Source: Bosea vaviloviae
GTDB taxonomy: Bacteria; Pseudomonadota; Alphaproteobacteria; Rhizobiales; Beijerinckiaceae
Length of the DNA stretch: 64,000 nucleotides
Direction of reading: 5' to 3'
NCBI RefSeq assembly: GCF_001741865.1
Contig: NZ_CP017147.1
Coordinates: forward strand, 248,001-312,000
The notes under the pieces were generated by a model that did no database searches, was not told where the DNA came from, and worked only from the letters and a program-made list of their open reading frames with translations. The translations under genes were made by a program, and so were the position numbers. This document shows, in pieces, positions 1-7,422 of this stretch. How positions within the stretch are numbered: the first letter of the stretch is position 1; the number at the start of each line of letters is the position of its first letter.

Positions 1-134
1 TGGAACGGGTCGATATCGACGCGCTGCTGAAAAGCGTGAAGACCAATGTCAACGCCCGCCTCGGCGGCGAGTTGATCAAGGACGTGCTCGTCAAGGAATT
101 CAATTATGTGCGCAGGGAGCAGTTGCGCAGCTGA
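1..134 (+). CDS. C-terminal fragment of a possible FliL-like flagellar protein
   Basis: Only the last 43 or so codons are present; the reading frame enters from the left edge and stops at TGA 132-134. The tail contains 'GGELIKDVLVKEFNYV', which has the shape of the end of FliL-family basal-body proteins ('..VKDVLF..F'). Its place beside fliI and flgF supports a flagellar role. It converges on fliI across a 37-bp-arm palindrome. The family call is weak because the N-terminal membrane segment and most of the protein lie outside the window; another small flagellar protein is possible. Confidence 0.4.
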   Translation, partial: ERVDIDALLKSVKTNVNARLGGELIKDVLVKEFNYVRREQLRS

Positions 135-144
135 CGACCCGCAA

Positions 145-238
145 GGCACAGCGTCATTGCGAGCGTAGCGAAGCAATCCAGAGGACGTAGAGCGAGACTT
201 CCTGGATTGCTTCGCTACGCTCGCAATGACGCTGTGCC
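145..238. repeat. Palindromic intergenic repeat, family A, copy 1
   Basis: The arms at 145-181 and 202-238 are perfect 37-nt inverted repeats separated by a 20-nt loop. The core 'GTCATTGCGAGCG' and 'AGCGAAGCAATCCAG' recurs at 40038-40118 and 41488-41605. It lies between the converging ends of the FliL-like gene and fliI, so it could act as a bidirectional terminator or mRNA stabiliser. There is no T-tract, and its spread suggests a mobile REP/BIME-like repeat. Confidence 0.9.
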
Positions 239-251
239 GTCTAAAACCCAG

Positions 252-1577
252 TCACCCCTGCTGCAGCGCGCTCGCCAGATCCTGGAACACGTCAGCACTC
301 AGCGGCGCACCCATGTCCTGGTGCAGCGCCGTGTAGATGCGCGGCACGAGCGCGATCGCCGTGTCGAGCTCGGCGTCGGCTCCGGCCTGGTAGCCGCCCA
401 TCAGGCGCAGGTCCCGCGTATCCTCGAAGCGCGCGACGAGGCCCTTCATCCGGGTGGCGAGGACGCGCTGCTCCGGGGTCCAGACATGGTGCGCCAGGCG
501 CGAAACCGAGGACAGCACGTTCACCGCCGGGTAGCGGCCCTGATCGGCGATGGCGCGGTCGAGCACGAGATGCCCGTCCAGCGTGCCGCGGATGCTGTCG
601 GCGACGGGATCGTTATGGTCGTCGCCGTCGATCAGCACCGAGAAGATCCCGGTGATGGCGCCCACCCCCTCGATGCCCGGGCCGGCCCGTTCGAGGAGCT
701 TGGGCAGGGCGCTGAACACGCTCGGCGTATAGCCGCGCGCAACCGCGGGCTCGCCCGCCGCCAGGGCCACGTCGCGCGCGGCATGGGCGAGACGTGTCAC
801 GGAATCGATGATGAGCAGGACATCCTCGCCCTGGTCGCGGAAATACTCCGCCACCGCCATCGCCGTGTTCGGGGCAAGCCGGCGCATCATCGCGCTCTCG
901 TCGCTGGTCGAGACGACCGCGACCGCGTTGGCGCGCATCGCGCCCAAGGTGTCGTCAAGGAATTCGCGCACCTCGCGCCCGCGCTCGCCGACGAGCCCGA
1001 TGACGATCGTGCCGAAGCCCGGCGCCCGCGCCAGCATCGAGAGCAAGCTCGATTTGCCGACGCCGGAGCCGGCGAAGACGCCGATGCGCTGCCCTGCGCA
1101 AAGCGGCGTGAACAGGTCGATCACCTTCACGCCCGTACGGATCGGCCGCGTGACGCGGGCGCGCTTCATCGCTTCCGGCGGCGGCCCGTCGACGCGCATC
1201 GCGGTATCGCCAGGCAGCAGCGGCCCGGCCTCGTCGAGCGGCTCGCCAAAGGCGTTGATCACGCGGCCCTTCCAGCTCTGCGCCGGCCGCAGCGTCATCG
1301 CGCCGGCGACGCTGGCGCGCGCGCCGAGCCCGACGCCGACGGTGGTCGCGAACGGCTTGACCAGAACGCCGTCCCGGTCGATGCGGATGGCCTCGCCGAA
1401 CTCCTCCCGCCCATTCGCGGAGAGCGCAATGCGTTCGCCGAGCCGGACGAAGCGGGAGAGCCCGGCGACGCGCACCGCAGCCGGCGTGACCTCTGAGACC
1501 GCGCCGCTGATCCGCACCAATTCATGCGTTTGCGGCCCACCGGCGATGGCTTGTTCGAGACGGGCGAGCGCGTTCAT
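252..1577 (-). CDS. fliI: Flagellum-specific ATPase FliI
   Basis: This is the soluble hexameric ATPase of the flagellar type III export apparatus, which drives export of rod, hook and filament subunits from the cytoplasm. The 441-residue length is normal. The Walker A loop GSGVGKSS is at residues 170-177 and Walker B VLLIID at about 253-258. The segment 'GLVGERGREVREF' is typical of FliI and the F1-beta-like family. The ATG at 1577 agrees with the family N-terminus. fliI follows flgF on the same strand, as in rhizobial flagellar clusters; the 146-bp gap between them carries a dispersed repeat, so they may not be strictly co-transcribed. Its FliH partner is probably the gene at 11661. Confidence 0.95.
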   Translation of the reverse strand: MNALARLEQAIAGGPQTHELVRISGAVSEVTPAAVRVAGLSRFVRLGERIALSANGREEFGEAIRIDRDGVLVKPFATTVGVGLGARASVAGAMTLRPAQSWKGRVINAFGEPLDEAGPLLPGDTAMRVDGPPPEAMKRARVTRPIRTGVKVIDLFTPLCAGQRIGVFAGSGVGKSSLLSMLARAPGFGTIVIGLVGERGREVREFLDDTLGAMRANAVAVVSTSDESAMMRRLAPNTAMAVAEYFRDQGEDVLLIIDSVTRLAHAARDVALAAGEPAVARGYTPSVFSALPKLLERAGPGIEGVGAITGIFSVLIDGDDHNDPVADSIRGTLDGHLVLDRAIADQGRYPAVNVLSSVSRLAHHVWTPEQRVLATRMKGLVARFEDTRDLRLMGGYQAGADAELDTAIALVPRIYTALHQDMGAPLSADVFQDLASALQQG

Positions 1578-1606
1578 CGCAATCCTGTGCAGGGGGCGAA
1601 AGGGTC

Positions 1607-1696
1607 AGAGCGTTTTGAAGCGACGTGGATACCGGTTCGCGTGAAGAAACGCGTTAGAACAAGGACCTGGGGCAATTGAACCATCCAATCGGATCG
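1607..1696. repeat. Dispersed intergenic repeat, family B, copy 1
   Basis: This element of about 90 bp contains 'GTGGATACCGGTTCGCGTGA' followed by a GAAAACGCGTTAAAACAA-like stretch and a TTGAACCATCCAAT tail. It is homologous along its length to 29252-29342, and its first two thirds to 59095-59165. It occupies the gap between flgF and fliI. No open reading frame is shared by the copies. It resembles a short intergenic repeat that I recall as frequent in Rhizobiales genomes; its function is unknown. Confidence 0.85.
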
Positions 1697-1723
1697 GACA
1701 TTGCTCTCGGTCCGGCCAGACGG

Positions 1724-2449
1724 TCAGCTGGTCTCGCCAAGCGAACGGATGGCGCCGTCGACGGACTTTTCGCCCTTGTCGATCGCATTCGCCGCGCTCT
1801 CAAAGGCGCGCGTCACCATGATCAATTTCGCCATCTCGCGGATGGGATTGACGTTGGAGCCTTCGACAAAGCCCTGGCGGACACCATTGATGACGAAATC
1901 AAGGATAGGCGTCGCCGCCTTGTCGGGGATCACGCCTGAATTCTCGTAGCGCTGCAGCTTCGCATTGGGGTCGATCGTGAACAGGCCGAGCGCCCCGACC
2001 TGCTGGGTGCCCTGCCAGATCATGCCGTCCTTGGCGATGACGGGCGGGCCGCCTTCCGGATCGAGCAGCATCGGCGAGCCGCCGGCATCGAGGACCGGAT
2101 AATTCGAATGCGTCTGCAATTCGCCCTGGGCCGTGATCTTCATGCGGCCGTCGCGCGTATAGACCGTGCCGGCCGGCGTCGAAATGGCGAGGAAACCGTC
2201 GCCTTCCACCGCGACGTCGAGCGGGTTCCCGGTCTTGTCGACGCCGCCATGCATCCGGTTGATGAAGCTCTCGCCCTCCGAGGCGAAGTTGACGCCGTCG
2301 GGCCCCTTCTTCGACAGGAAGGTGCTGAACTTGACCTCCTCGGCGCGATAGCCGGCGGTGTTCATGTTCGCGACGTTGCGGGCGAGCGTCTCCATCCGCT
2401 TTTCGAGGACGAGTTGGGCCGAAAGGCCGACATAGATGGCAGACTGCAT
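1724..2449 (-). CDS. flgF: Flagellar proximal rod protein FlgF
   Basis: FlgF forms part of the proximal rod of the flagellar basal body in the periplasm. The 241-residue protein starts with the family N-terminal helix (ARNVANMNTAGYRAEEVKF, about residues 23-41), which has the rod/hook 'N-x-A-N-x-N-T-x-G-Y' pattern. It contains 'NPLDVAVEGDGFLAI', the hallmark of FlgE/F/G proteins. The C-terminus has the helical segment 'NPIREMAKLIMVTRAFE' found in rod proteins. It lies 2 bp after the DUF1217 gene, so the two are probably translated from one transcript. FlgG is the main alternative, but the short length and the link to fliI favour FlgF. Confidence 0.93.
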   Translation of the reverse strand: MQSAIYVGLSAQLVLEKRMETLARNVANMNTAGYRAEEVKFSTFLSKKGPDGVNFASEGESFINRMHGGVDKTGNPLDVAVEGDGFLAISTPAGTVYTRDGRMKITAQGELQTHSNYPVLDAGGSPMLLDPEGGPPVIAKDGMIWQGTQQVGALGLFTIDPNAKLQRYENSGVIPDKAATPILDFVINGVRQGFVEGSNVNPIREMAKLIMVTRAFESAANAIDKGEKSVDGAIRSLGETS

Positions 2450-2451
2450 GG

Positions 2452-3537
2452 TCAGATGCCTCCGAGGCGAAGTTTCTGCAGGCTCGCCAGCACGTCCTGG
2501 CCGATGAGGGCGGAGGAGGGTTGGCTGAAGAGCAGCATGGTCGGGTTCGAGGAAGCGCCGCTCCCCGCGCCCGCCAGGCTGGTGAAGCGCTGCATGAAGC
2601 GCTTGAGCCCGTCTGGATCCTGCAGCGTCTTGAGGTCGAGCTTCTTCTCGATCATCGTCGCCTGCTTGTCGATCGGCATCGCGGAGGTCTCCGAGGGGAT
2701 GCCGAGCGCCGTCTGGACGACCTTCAACAGGGCGGCGTCCGCCAGGATCTGGTAGGCGGTCTTGATCGTTGGCGCCTTGCGTTCAAAATAGAGCGCGAGA
2801 CGAACGCTGTCGTCGCTGGCGCCCGCATCCTGCTCGAGCTTCTGGCGCGTGTATTTCTCGACCGTGGTCTTCGTCTGGTCGCTTCTGACGGCCGCGTTAT
2901 GGCGATCGACCGTCTGCTGCATCATGGCCTTGTCGCTGGTTGCCTTTGCGCCCTTGTCGGCAAAATCGAAGGCCTTCAGGAATGCGCGAAACTGCTTGTC
3001 GATCGCCGGATCGGCGAAGTGAAGCGGCGAATCCTTTCCGAGATGGAGCGCCTGGGTGACGGCTTCCTTCTCCTTCGGCGTGTCGACGACGGATTCCAGA
3101 CCGAACGCCTTGATCGCGTAGTCGAACATGCGCGAGGCGCTTTTGTCCGTGAAACTGGTAACCGTCTTCACCTTGCCGATATTGGTCTGGAAATAGGTCG
3201 TGTCGGCTGTCTCGGTCGAAAAATCGAACGTTGCCGCCAGTTCGCGATAGCGCGGGTCCGTGAGCTTGTTGGCGAAGCTGTTGGAATCCTTGACCCCGCC
3301 TGCGAGGACTTTGCGCATGAAGGCCTTGGCATAGGCCATGTCACCCAGGCCGAAGGCCTCCACTGCATAGCGGTAGAGTCGATCGTCCTTCATGAAGTCG
3401 TCGAGCGTCTTCACCTTGCCGATGTTCTTCTCGAAATAGGCTGCATGACTGGCGACGTCAGGCTTTGCCGCTGTCCGCGCGAGCGACTGGGTCAGGTTCC
3501 GCGTCACCGCCTGATAAGCGATCATCGTCGTGGTCAT
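2452..3537 (-). CDS. DUF1217 protein of the flagellar locus
   Basis: This is a 361-residue protein with DUF1217-type repeats. The motif 'YFEKNIGKVKTLDDFM' near residue 30 recurs as 'YFQTNIGKVKTVTSFT', and each copy is followed by a 'YA(V/I)(E/K)AFGL' block. A further 'YFERKAPTIKTAYQIL' unit lies near the C-terminus. I moved the start to ATG 3537 because a GGAGG lies six bases upstream and the family begins around 'MTTTMIAYQAV'; a longer frame runs into the motA start region. The family is restricted to flagellar loci of alphaproteobacteria and I know of no settled function. It heads the leftward flgF-fliI transcript, divergent from motA. Confidence 0.85.
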   Translation of the reverse strand: MTTTMIAYQAVTRNLTQSLARTAAKPDVASHAAYFEKNIGKVKTLDDFMKDDRLYRYAVEAFGLGDMAYAKAFMRKVLAGGVKDSNSFANKLTDPRYRELAATFDFSTETADTTYFQTNIGKVKTVTSFTDKSASRMFDYAIKAFGLESVVDTPKEKEAVTQALHLGKDSPLHFADPAIDKQFRAFLKAFDFADKGAKATSDKAMMQQTVDRHNAAVRSDQTKTTVEKYTRQKLEQDAGASDDSVRLALYFERKAPTIKTAYQILADAALLKVVQTALGIPSETSAMPIDKQATMIEKKLDLKTLQDPDGLKRFMQRFTSLAGAGSGASSNPTMLLFSQPSSALIGQDVLASLQKLRLGGI

Positions 3538-3694
3538 CGGCGCCTCCGCAGCAACGGGGTTATTGCGATCTTCGCCGATCACGGTCCCGCGCAAGGCTTG
3601 CGTGGACCTGACCGAGATGAGCACGCCGGTTTCAGCCTCGCGCAAGCCAGCTCGTCTACTCCTCGCCATGTAGATTGCGAGAAGGAGCGGCGCG

Positions 3695-4606
3695 TTGAGC
3701 GTACTGATCGGACTGACGATAGCAGTGGGTTCGCTGATCGGTGGTTTTGCCGCCATGGGCGGGCACGTCGCCGTGCTCTGGCAACCATGGGAGCTGGTCA
3801 TCATCCTGGGAACGGCGATCGGAACCTATATCATCGCCAACCCGATGAAGACCGTAGCCGATACCGGCACGGCGGTGACCGAAGCGCTGCGAAACGCCGT
3901 GCCGAGCCAGGCGCATTACTTCGAGATCCTCGGCGTCCTCTATGCATTGATGCGCGAATTGCGCAACAAGGGCCGCGCCGAAGTCGAGGCGCATGTCGAA
4001 GCTCCCGCTGAATCCGCGCTCTTCGCCAATGCGCCCAGCGTCCTGGCGGACGCCAAGTTGACGACCTTCATCTGCGATTATTTCCGCCTGGTCATCGTCG
4101 GCAAGGCACAGGCCCATGAGGTCGAGGCCCTCCTCGACGAGGAGATCACGAGCCAGCTCCAGGACAGCCTGAAGCCCTATTACGCGCTGGGCATGGTGTC
4201 GGAGGCCCTGCCCGCGCTGGGCATCGTCGCCGCTGTCCTGGGCGTGATCAAGGCCATGGGCGCGATCGACCAATCACCGGCCCTGCTCGGCGGCTTCATC
4301 GGGGCGGCGCTCGTCGGCACCTTCGCCGGCATCTTCTTCTCCTATGCGGTGATCGGGCCGATCGCCCAGAAGATCAAGACGACGCGAGAGAAGCAGGGGC
4401 GGGTCTATATCGTCGTCAAGCAGACCATCCTCGCCTTCATCGGCGGCGCCGCGCCGCAGGTCGCGCTCGAATATGGCCGCAAGGTCATCTCGGCCAGCGA
4501 GAGGCCCTCGATCGACGAGGTCGAAGACAAGACGATCAGCGCAGCTCCGCCGCGCGGCGCTGCCGCCGTCGCCGCCAACGACCGTCCCCAGCAGGAAGCC
4601 GCCTGA
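3695..4606 (+). CDS. motA: Flagellar stator protein MotA
   Basis: MotA forms the proton-conducting stator with MotB in the inner membrane. The 303-residue protein has four predicted membrane segments: two at the N-terminus (about residues 2-20 and 30-50) and two around 165-230, with a cytoplasmic loop between. The 'LKPYYALGMVSEALPALGIVAAVLGVIKAMG' region, split by Pro residues, is the conserved MotA signature. I used the TTG start at 3695 because GAAGGAG lies eight bases upstream and the N-terminus then matches the family. The last 40 residues are Ala/Pro-rich and probably disordered. fliM starts 1 bp after its stop. Confidence 0.94.
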   Translation: MSVLIGLTIAVGSLIGGFAAMGGHVAVLWQPWELVIILGTAIGTYIIANPMKTVADTGTAVTEALRNAVPSQAHYFEILGVLYALMRELRNKGRAEVEAHVEAPAESALFANAPSVLADAKLTTFICDYFRLVIVGKAQAHEVEALLDEEITSQLQDSLKPYYALGMVSEALPALGIVAAVLGVIKAMGAIDQSPALLGGFIGAALVGTFAGIFFSYAVIGPIAQKIKTTREKQGRVYIVVKQTILAFIGGAAPQVALEYGRKVISASERPSIDEVEDKTISAAPPRGAAAVAANDRPQQEAA

Positions 4607-4607
4607 C

Positions 4608-5555
4608 ATGAGCACAGCTGCACAGCCCCTCCGCGAGGACAAGCTGCTCGACTCGACGGGCATCTCGATCGACCGGCTGCCAATGCTGCAGATGGTCTTC
4701 GACCGGCTCGCGACGAGCTGTGCCGACGCGGTGCGGCAGATGTCCTCCTCGCCGGCCTATTTCTCGCTCGCCGGCGTCCAGAGCCAGCGCATCGGCGACG
4801 CGCTCAACGCCCATGCCTACAACGCAATCGCCGGCATCTTCCATGCGCGCGAATGGGATTCACGCATCCTGATCGGCTTCGACCGCGATTTCATCTTCAC
4901 CCTGCTGGAGGTGATGTTCGGGGCCGATGGCAGCGAGGCGCCGTTCAAATACGAGCCCGACTTCCCCGATGACGAGCGCCCCTACACCAATATCGAGATC
5001 CAGGTGGCCCAGGCGCTGTTCGAACTCGCGGCCCGCAACCTGAAGAGCGCCTTCGCCCCGGTCTGCGACGTCTCCTTCGATTTCGAGCGTGTCGAGACGC
5101 GCATGTATTTCGCCACGATCGGCAGCCGCAGCAACCTCGCCGTCAAGGCCCAGTTCCTGGTCCAGGGCCTCGACAATTGCGGCCAGATGTTCGTCGTCAT
5201 CCCGCAGACCGCGCTGAACCCGATCCGCCAGAACCTGGCCCATGTCCATTCCGGCCAATCCTCCGCCCGGGATCCGCGCTGGACCAAGCAGATCCATACC
5301 GAGGTGCAAAGGACCGAGGTCAAGCTCTCGGCGATCCTCGAGGAGCGCGCCATGACGCTGGGCGAGATCGGCTCGCTGCAGATCGGGCAGGTGATCGAGC
5401 TGCAGGCCTCGCCGCAATCCAAGATCCAACTCCAGTGCAATGACGAAACCGTCTTCTGGTGCCAGCTCGGGCAGCGCAACGGCTCTTATGTGCTGCGCAT
5501 CCAGGACCACGCCAACGAGGAACAGGAGTTTCTAGATGACCTTCTATCTCGGTGA
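4608..5555 (+). CDS. fliM: Flagellar motor switch protein FliM
   Basis: FliM is the middle C-ring subunit that receives the chemotaxis signal and links FliG to FliN. The product is 315 residues from ATG 4608, immediately after the motA stop; a longer upstream frame overlaps motA and is not used. A CheC-like middle domain covers about residues 40-220 and a SpoA domain the C-terminus ('LGEIGSLQIGQVIEL..', about 250-310). The classical N-terminal CheY-binding 'LSQxEIDALL' peptide is not visible, as in many rhizobial FliM proteins. Its end overlaps the next gene by 20 bp. Confidence 0.93.
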   Translation: MSTAAQPLREDKLLDSTGISIDRLPMLQMVFDRLATSCADAVRQMSSSPAYFSLAGVQSQRIGDALNAHAYNAIAGIFHAREWDSRILIGFDRDFIFTLLEVMFGADGSEAPFKYEPDFPDDERPYTNIEIQVAQALFELAARNLKSAFAPVCDVSFDFERVETRMYFATIGSRSNLAVKAQFLVQGLDNCGQMFVVIPQTALNPIRQNLAHVHSGQSSARDPRWTKQIHTEVQRTEVKLSAILEERAMTLGEIGSLQIGQVIELQASPQSKIQLQCNDETVFWCQLGQRNGSYVLRIQDHANEEQEFLDDLLSR

Positions 5556-5853
5556 AGTCGTACTCTTCGCGGCGCTGCTGCTCACCAGCCTCCAGGTCCT
5601 GCGGATGCGCAGCGAGCTCAAGCGCATGCGCAGCTTCCACGCCGAATTCCAGAGCGTCTTCAGCCAGACCGAGGCTGCTCTGGGCGCGATCCAGTCCACC
5701 GTCCGCGATCTCCAGGCCAGCGGCCGCGAGGTCGTCGAGGAGCTCGGACAGCGGATCGACACCGGCTGTAATCTCCTGCGCGAGCTGAAATCAGCCAACA
5801 CGCGCGCCGAGCGCATCTCGCCCCGCACGAGCCGAGACGCCAACGCCGCCTGA
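5536..5853 (+). CDS. Small membrane coiled-coil protein, possibly PflI-like (DUF6468 type)
   Basis: The 105-residue protein has one N-terminal membrane segment (about residues 4-22, 'LGEVVLFAALLLTSLQVL'). It is followed by a heptad-rich region (about 24-90: SELKRMRSFHAEFQSV.., AALGAIQSTVRDLQ..) predicted to be a cytoplasmic or periplasmic coiled coil. The ATG at 5536 lies inside fliM, giving a 20-bp overlap and probable translational coupling. Short bitopic coiled-coil proteins near fliM in alphaproteobacteria include the Caulobacter flagellar-positioning protein PflI; I infer a similar role from size, topology and place only. Confidence 0.6.
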   Translation: MTFYLGEVVLFAALLLTSLQVLRMRSELKRMRSFHAEFQSVFSQTEAALGAIQSTVRDLQASGREVVEELGQRIDTGCNLLRELKSANTRAERISPRTSRDANAA

Positions 5854-5917
5854 CATGCCTTCATCCCCGCTGCCGGATGCGACCGGCAGAGCGTTCCCAT
5901 AGTCTCCGGAGAACCCC

Positions 5918-6319
5918 ATGACGAAGCCAAACAAATCCGTGAAGCTGCCCGAGCTGACGTCGGAGGAGATGCCCGCCGGTCTGGCGGAGGCGGAAACCGA
6001 GAGCGTTTCGGCCACGGCGGACAGAGCGCCCGGAGCCGTCGCTGAGGCGAATGAGATGCTCAATCTCGACGCCGTCATGCGCATTCCCGTCAATATCCAG
6101 GTCGTGCTGGGCAGCGCCACCATGCAGGTCGCCAATCTGATGAAGCTTCGCCGCGGCGCCGTAGTGCAGCTCGACCATCGCGTCGGCGAGCCGGTCGATG
6201 TCGTCGTGAACGGGCGGATCATCGCGCGCGGCGAGGTCGTGATCGTCGAGGACGACAACAGCCGCTTCGGCGTGTCGCTCACCGAGATCGTCGGCGTCCA
6301 GGCCAAATTCGAAGCGTGA
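5918..6319 (+). CDS. fliN: Flagellar motor switch protein FliN
   Basis: FliN is the C-ring base protein that works with FliM and docks the FliH-FliI complex. The product is 133 residues. Its N-terminal 45 residues are acidic and low in complexity. A single SpoA domain spans about residues 50-125, with the conserved 'MRIPVNIQVVLGSATM' strand and 'GAVVQLDHRVGEPVDV' turn. The 64-bp gap from the preceding gene has the SD-like CTCCGGAGAACCCC before ATG 5918. The 3' end of the gene, including the stop, lies in a 20-bp tandem duplication. Confidence 0.94.
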   Translation: MTKPNKSVKLPELTSEEMPAGLAEAETESVSATADRAPGAVAEANEMLNLDAVMRIPVNIQVVLGSATMQVANLMKLRRGAVVQLDHRVGEPVDVVVNGRIIARGEVVIVEDDNSRFGVSLTEIVGVQAKFEA

Positions 6320-6343
6320 GTGGCAAGTTCGAAGCGTGAGTGG
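6304..6343. repeat. 20-bp tandem duplication across the fliN stop
   Basis: Positions 6304-6323 and 6324-6343 are tandem copies of a 20-nt unit that differ at one base. The first copy contains the last codons and the TGA of fliN. The second creates a GTG at 6320, directly after that stop, in frame with fliG. A replication-slippage origin is the simplest explanation. Confidence 0.9.
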
Positions 6344-6346
6344 ATC

Positions 6347-7408
6347 ATGTCGATGACGGGGACTGCGAAGGACAACAGGGCGAACGCCACGCCAGCCATC
6401 GTCCCGGCGGGTGACGGGCTCAGCGGAGCGCAGAAGGCGGCCGTCCTGGTCCTGGCCATGGGCAAGCCCCTCGCTGGGCGGATGCTGAAGCATTTCGAGC
6501 CCGGCGAGATCCGCCTGCTGATGCGCTGCGCCGCCGAGCTCGGACCGATCCCGGCCGATAATATCGCGATACTGGTGGAGGAGTTCAGCGATCGCTTTTC
6601 CAGCGGCGTGAACCTGGTCGGCTCGCCGCGCGAGGTCCAGAAGCTGCTGACCGGCATGCTGCCGGCCGAGGAGATCACCGAGATCATCGGCGAGACGGCG
6701 GATGCGGCGAACCGCTCGATCTGGGACCGCGTCTCGATGATGTCGGAAAGCGTGCTGGCGGGCTATCTCGCCAAGGAGCATCCGCAGACCATCGCCTTCA
6801 TCCTGTCCAAGCTCAGCCCGTCCTGCGCCTCGCGGATCATGACGCAATGGCCGGCCGGCCAGCGCCACGAGCTGATGCGCCGAATGCTGAACCTCAAGCC
6901 GGTGGCGGAGCAGCCGGGCGCGATCGTCGAGAAGGCGCTCTATGAAGGCTTCACCCTGAACCTGGCGCGCAACAAGGGCGCCGACACCCATGCCCGCATG
7001 GCCGACATCCTCAACAAGATGGACAGCCAGGACATGGAGGAGGCGCTCGACAGCCTGCAGCGCGTACGCCCGGAATCGGCCGAGATGCTGAAGGGGCTGC
7101 TGTTCGTCTTCGAGGACATCGTCAAGCTCTCGCCCCGCGACCGCATGGCGATCTTCGACCAGGTGGCGACCGACCGCCTCGTCCTGGCCCTCAAGGGAAC
7201 CGAGACCCTGTTCAGGGAGCAGATCCTGTCCTCCCTGGCGACGCGCGCGCGCCGCATCGTGCAGCAGGACCTCGAGAACGGCGAGCCGGCGCTGCAGCGC
7301 GACGTCATCGAGGCGCGCCGCGCCATCACCGACATCGCGCTCGACATGGCGGGCCGCGGCGAGATCGAGCTCAATTCGGAGCGCGAGGACGGCGCTTACT
7401 TCCAATGA
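6347..7408 (+). CDS. fliG: Flagellar motor switch protein FliG
   Basis: FliG couples the C-ring to the MS-ring (FliF) and to the MotA stator. The product is 353 residues from ATG 6347. An N-terminal FliF-binding domain begins at 'LSGAQKAAVLVLAMGKPL'. The middle domain contains the EHPQ motif ('LAKEHPQTIAFILSKL'). The C-terminal torque domain carries the charged ridge ('SPRDRMAIFDQVATDRLVLALKG'). A GTG at 6320 would add nine residues, but that codon exists only because of the tandem duplication, so the downstream ATG is preferred. It lies between fliN and flhB in one transcript. Confidence 0.94.
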   Translation: MSMTGTAKDNRANATPAIVPAGDGLSGAQKAAVLVLAMGKPLAGRMLKHFEPGEIRLLMRCAAELGPIPADNIAILVEEFSDRFSSGVNLVGSPREVQKLLTGMLPAEEITEIIGETADAANRSIWDRVSMMSESVLAGYLAKEHPQTIAFILSKLSPSCASRIMTQWPAGQRHELMRRMLNLKPVAEQPGAIVEKALYEGFTLNLARNKGADTHARMADILNKMDSQDMEEALDSLQRVRPESAEMLKGLLFVFEDIVKLSPRDRMAIFDQVATDRLVLALKGTETLFREQILSSLATRARRIVQQDLENGEPALQRDVIEARRAITDIALDMAGRGEIELNSEREDGAYFQ

Positions 7409-7422
7409 GACGGTGACCGGCG

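Noticed and set aside
207..1496. 429-codon plus-strand frame over fliI
   Set aside because: Antisense to fliI; Arg/Ala/His-rich composition is that of a shadow frame.
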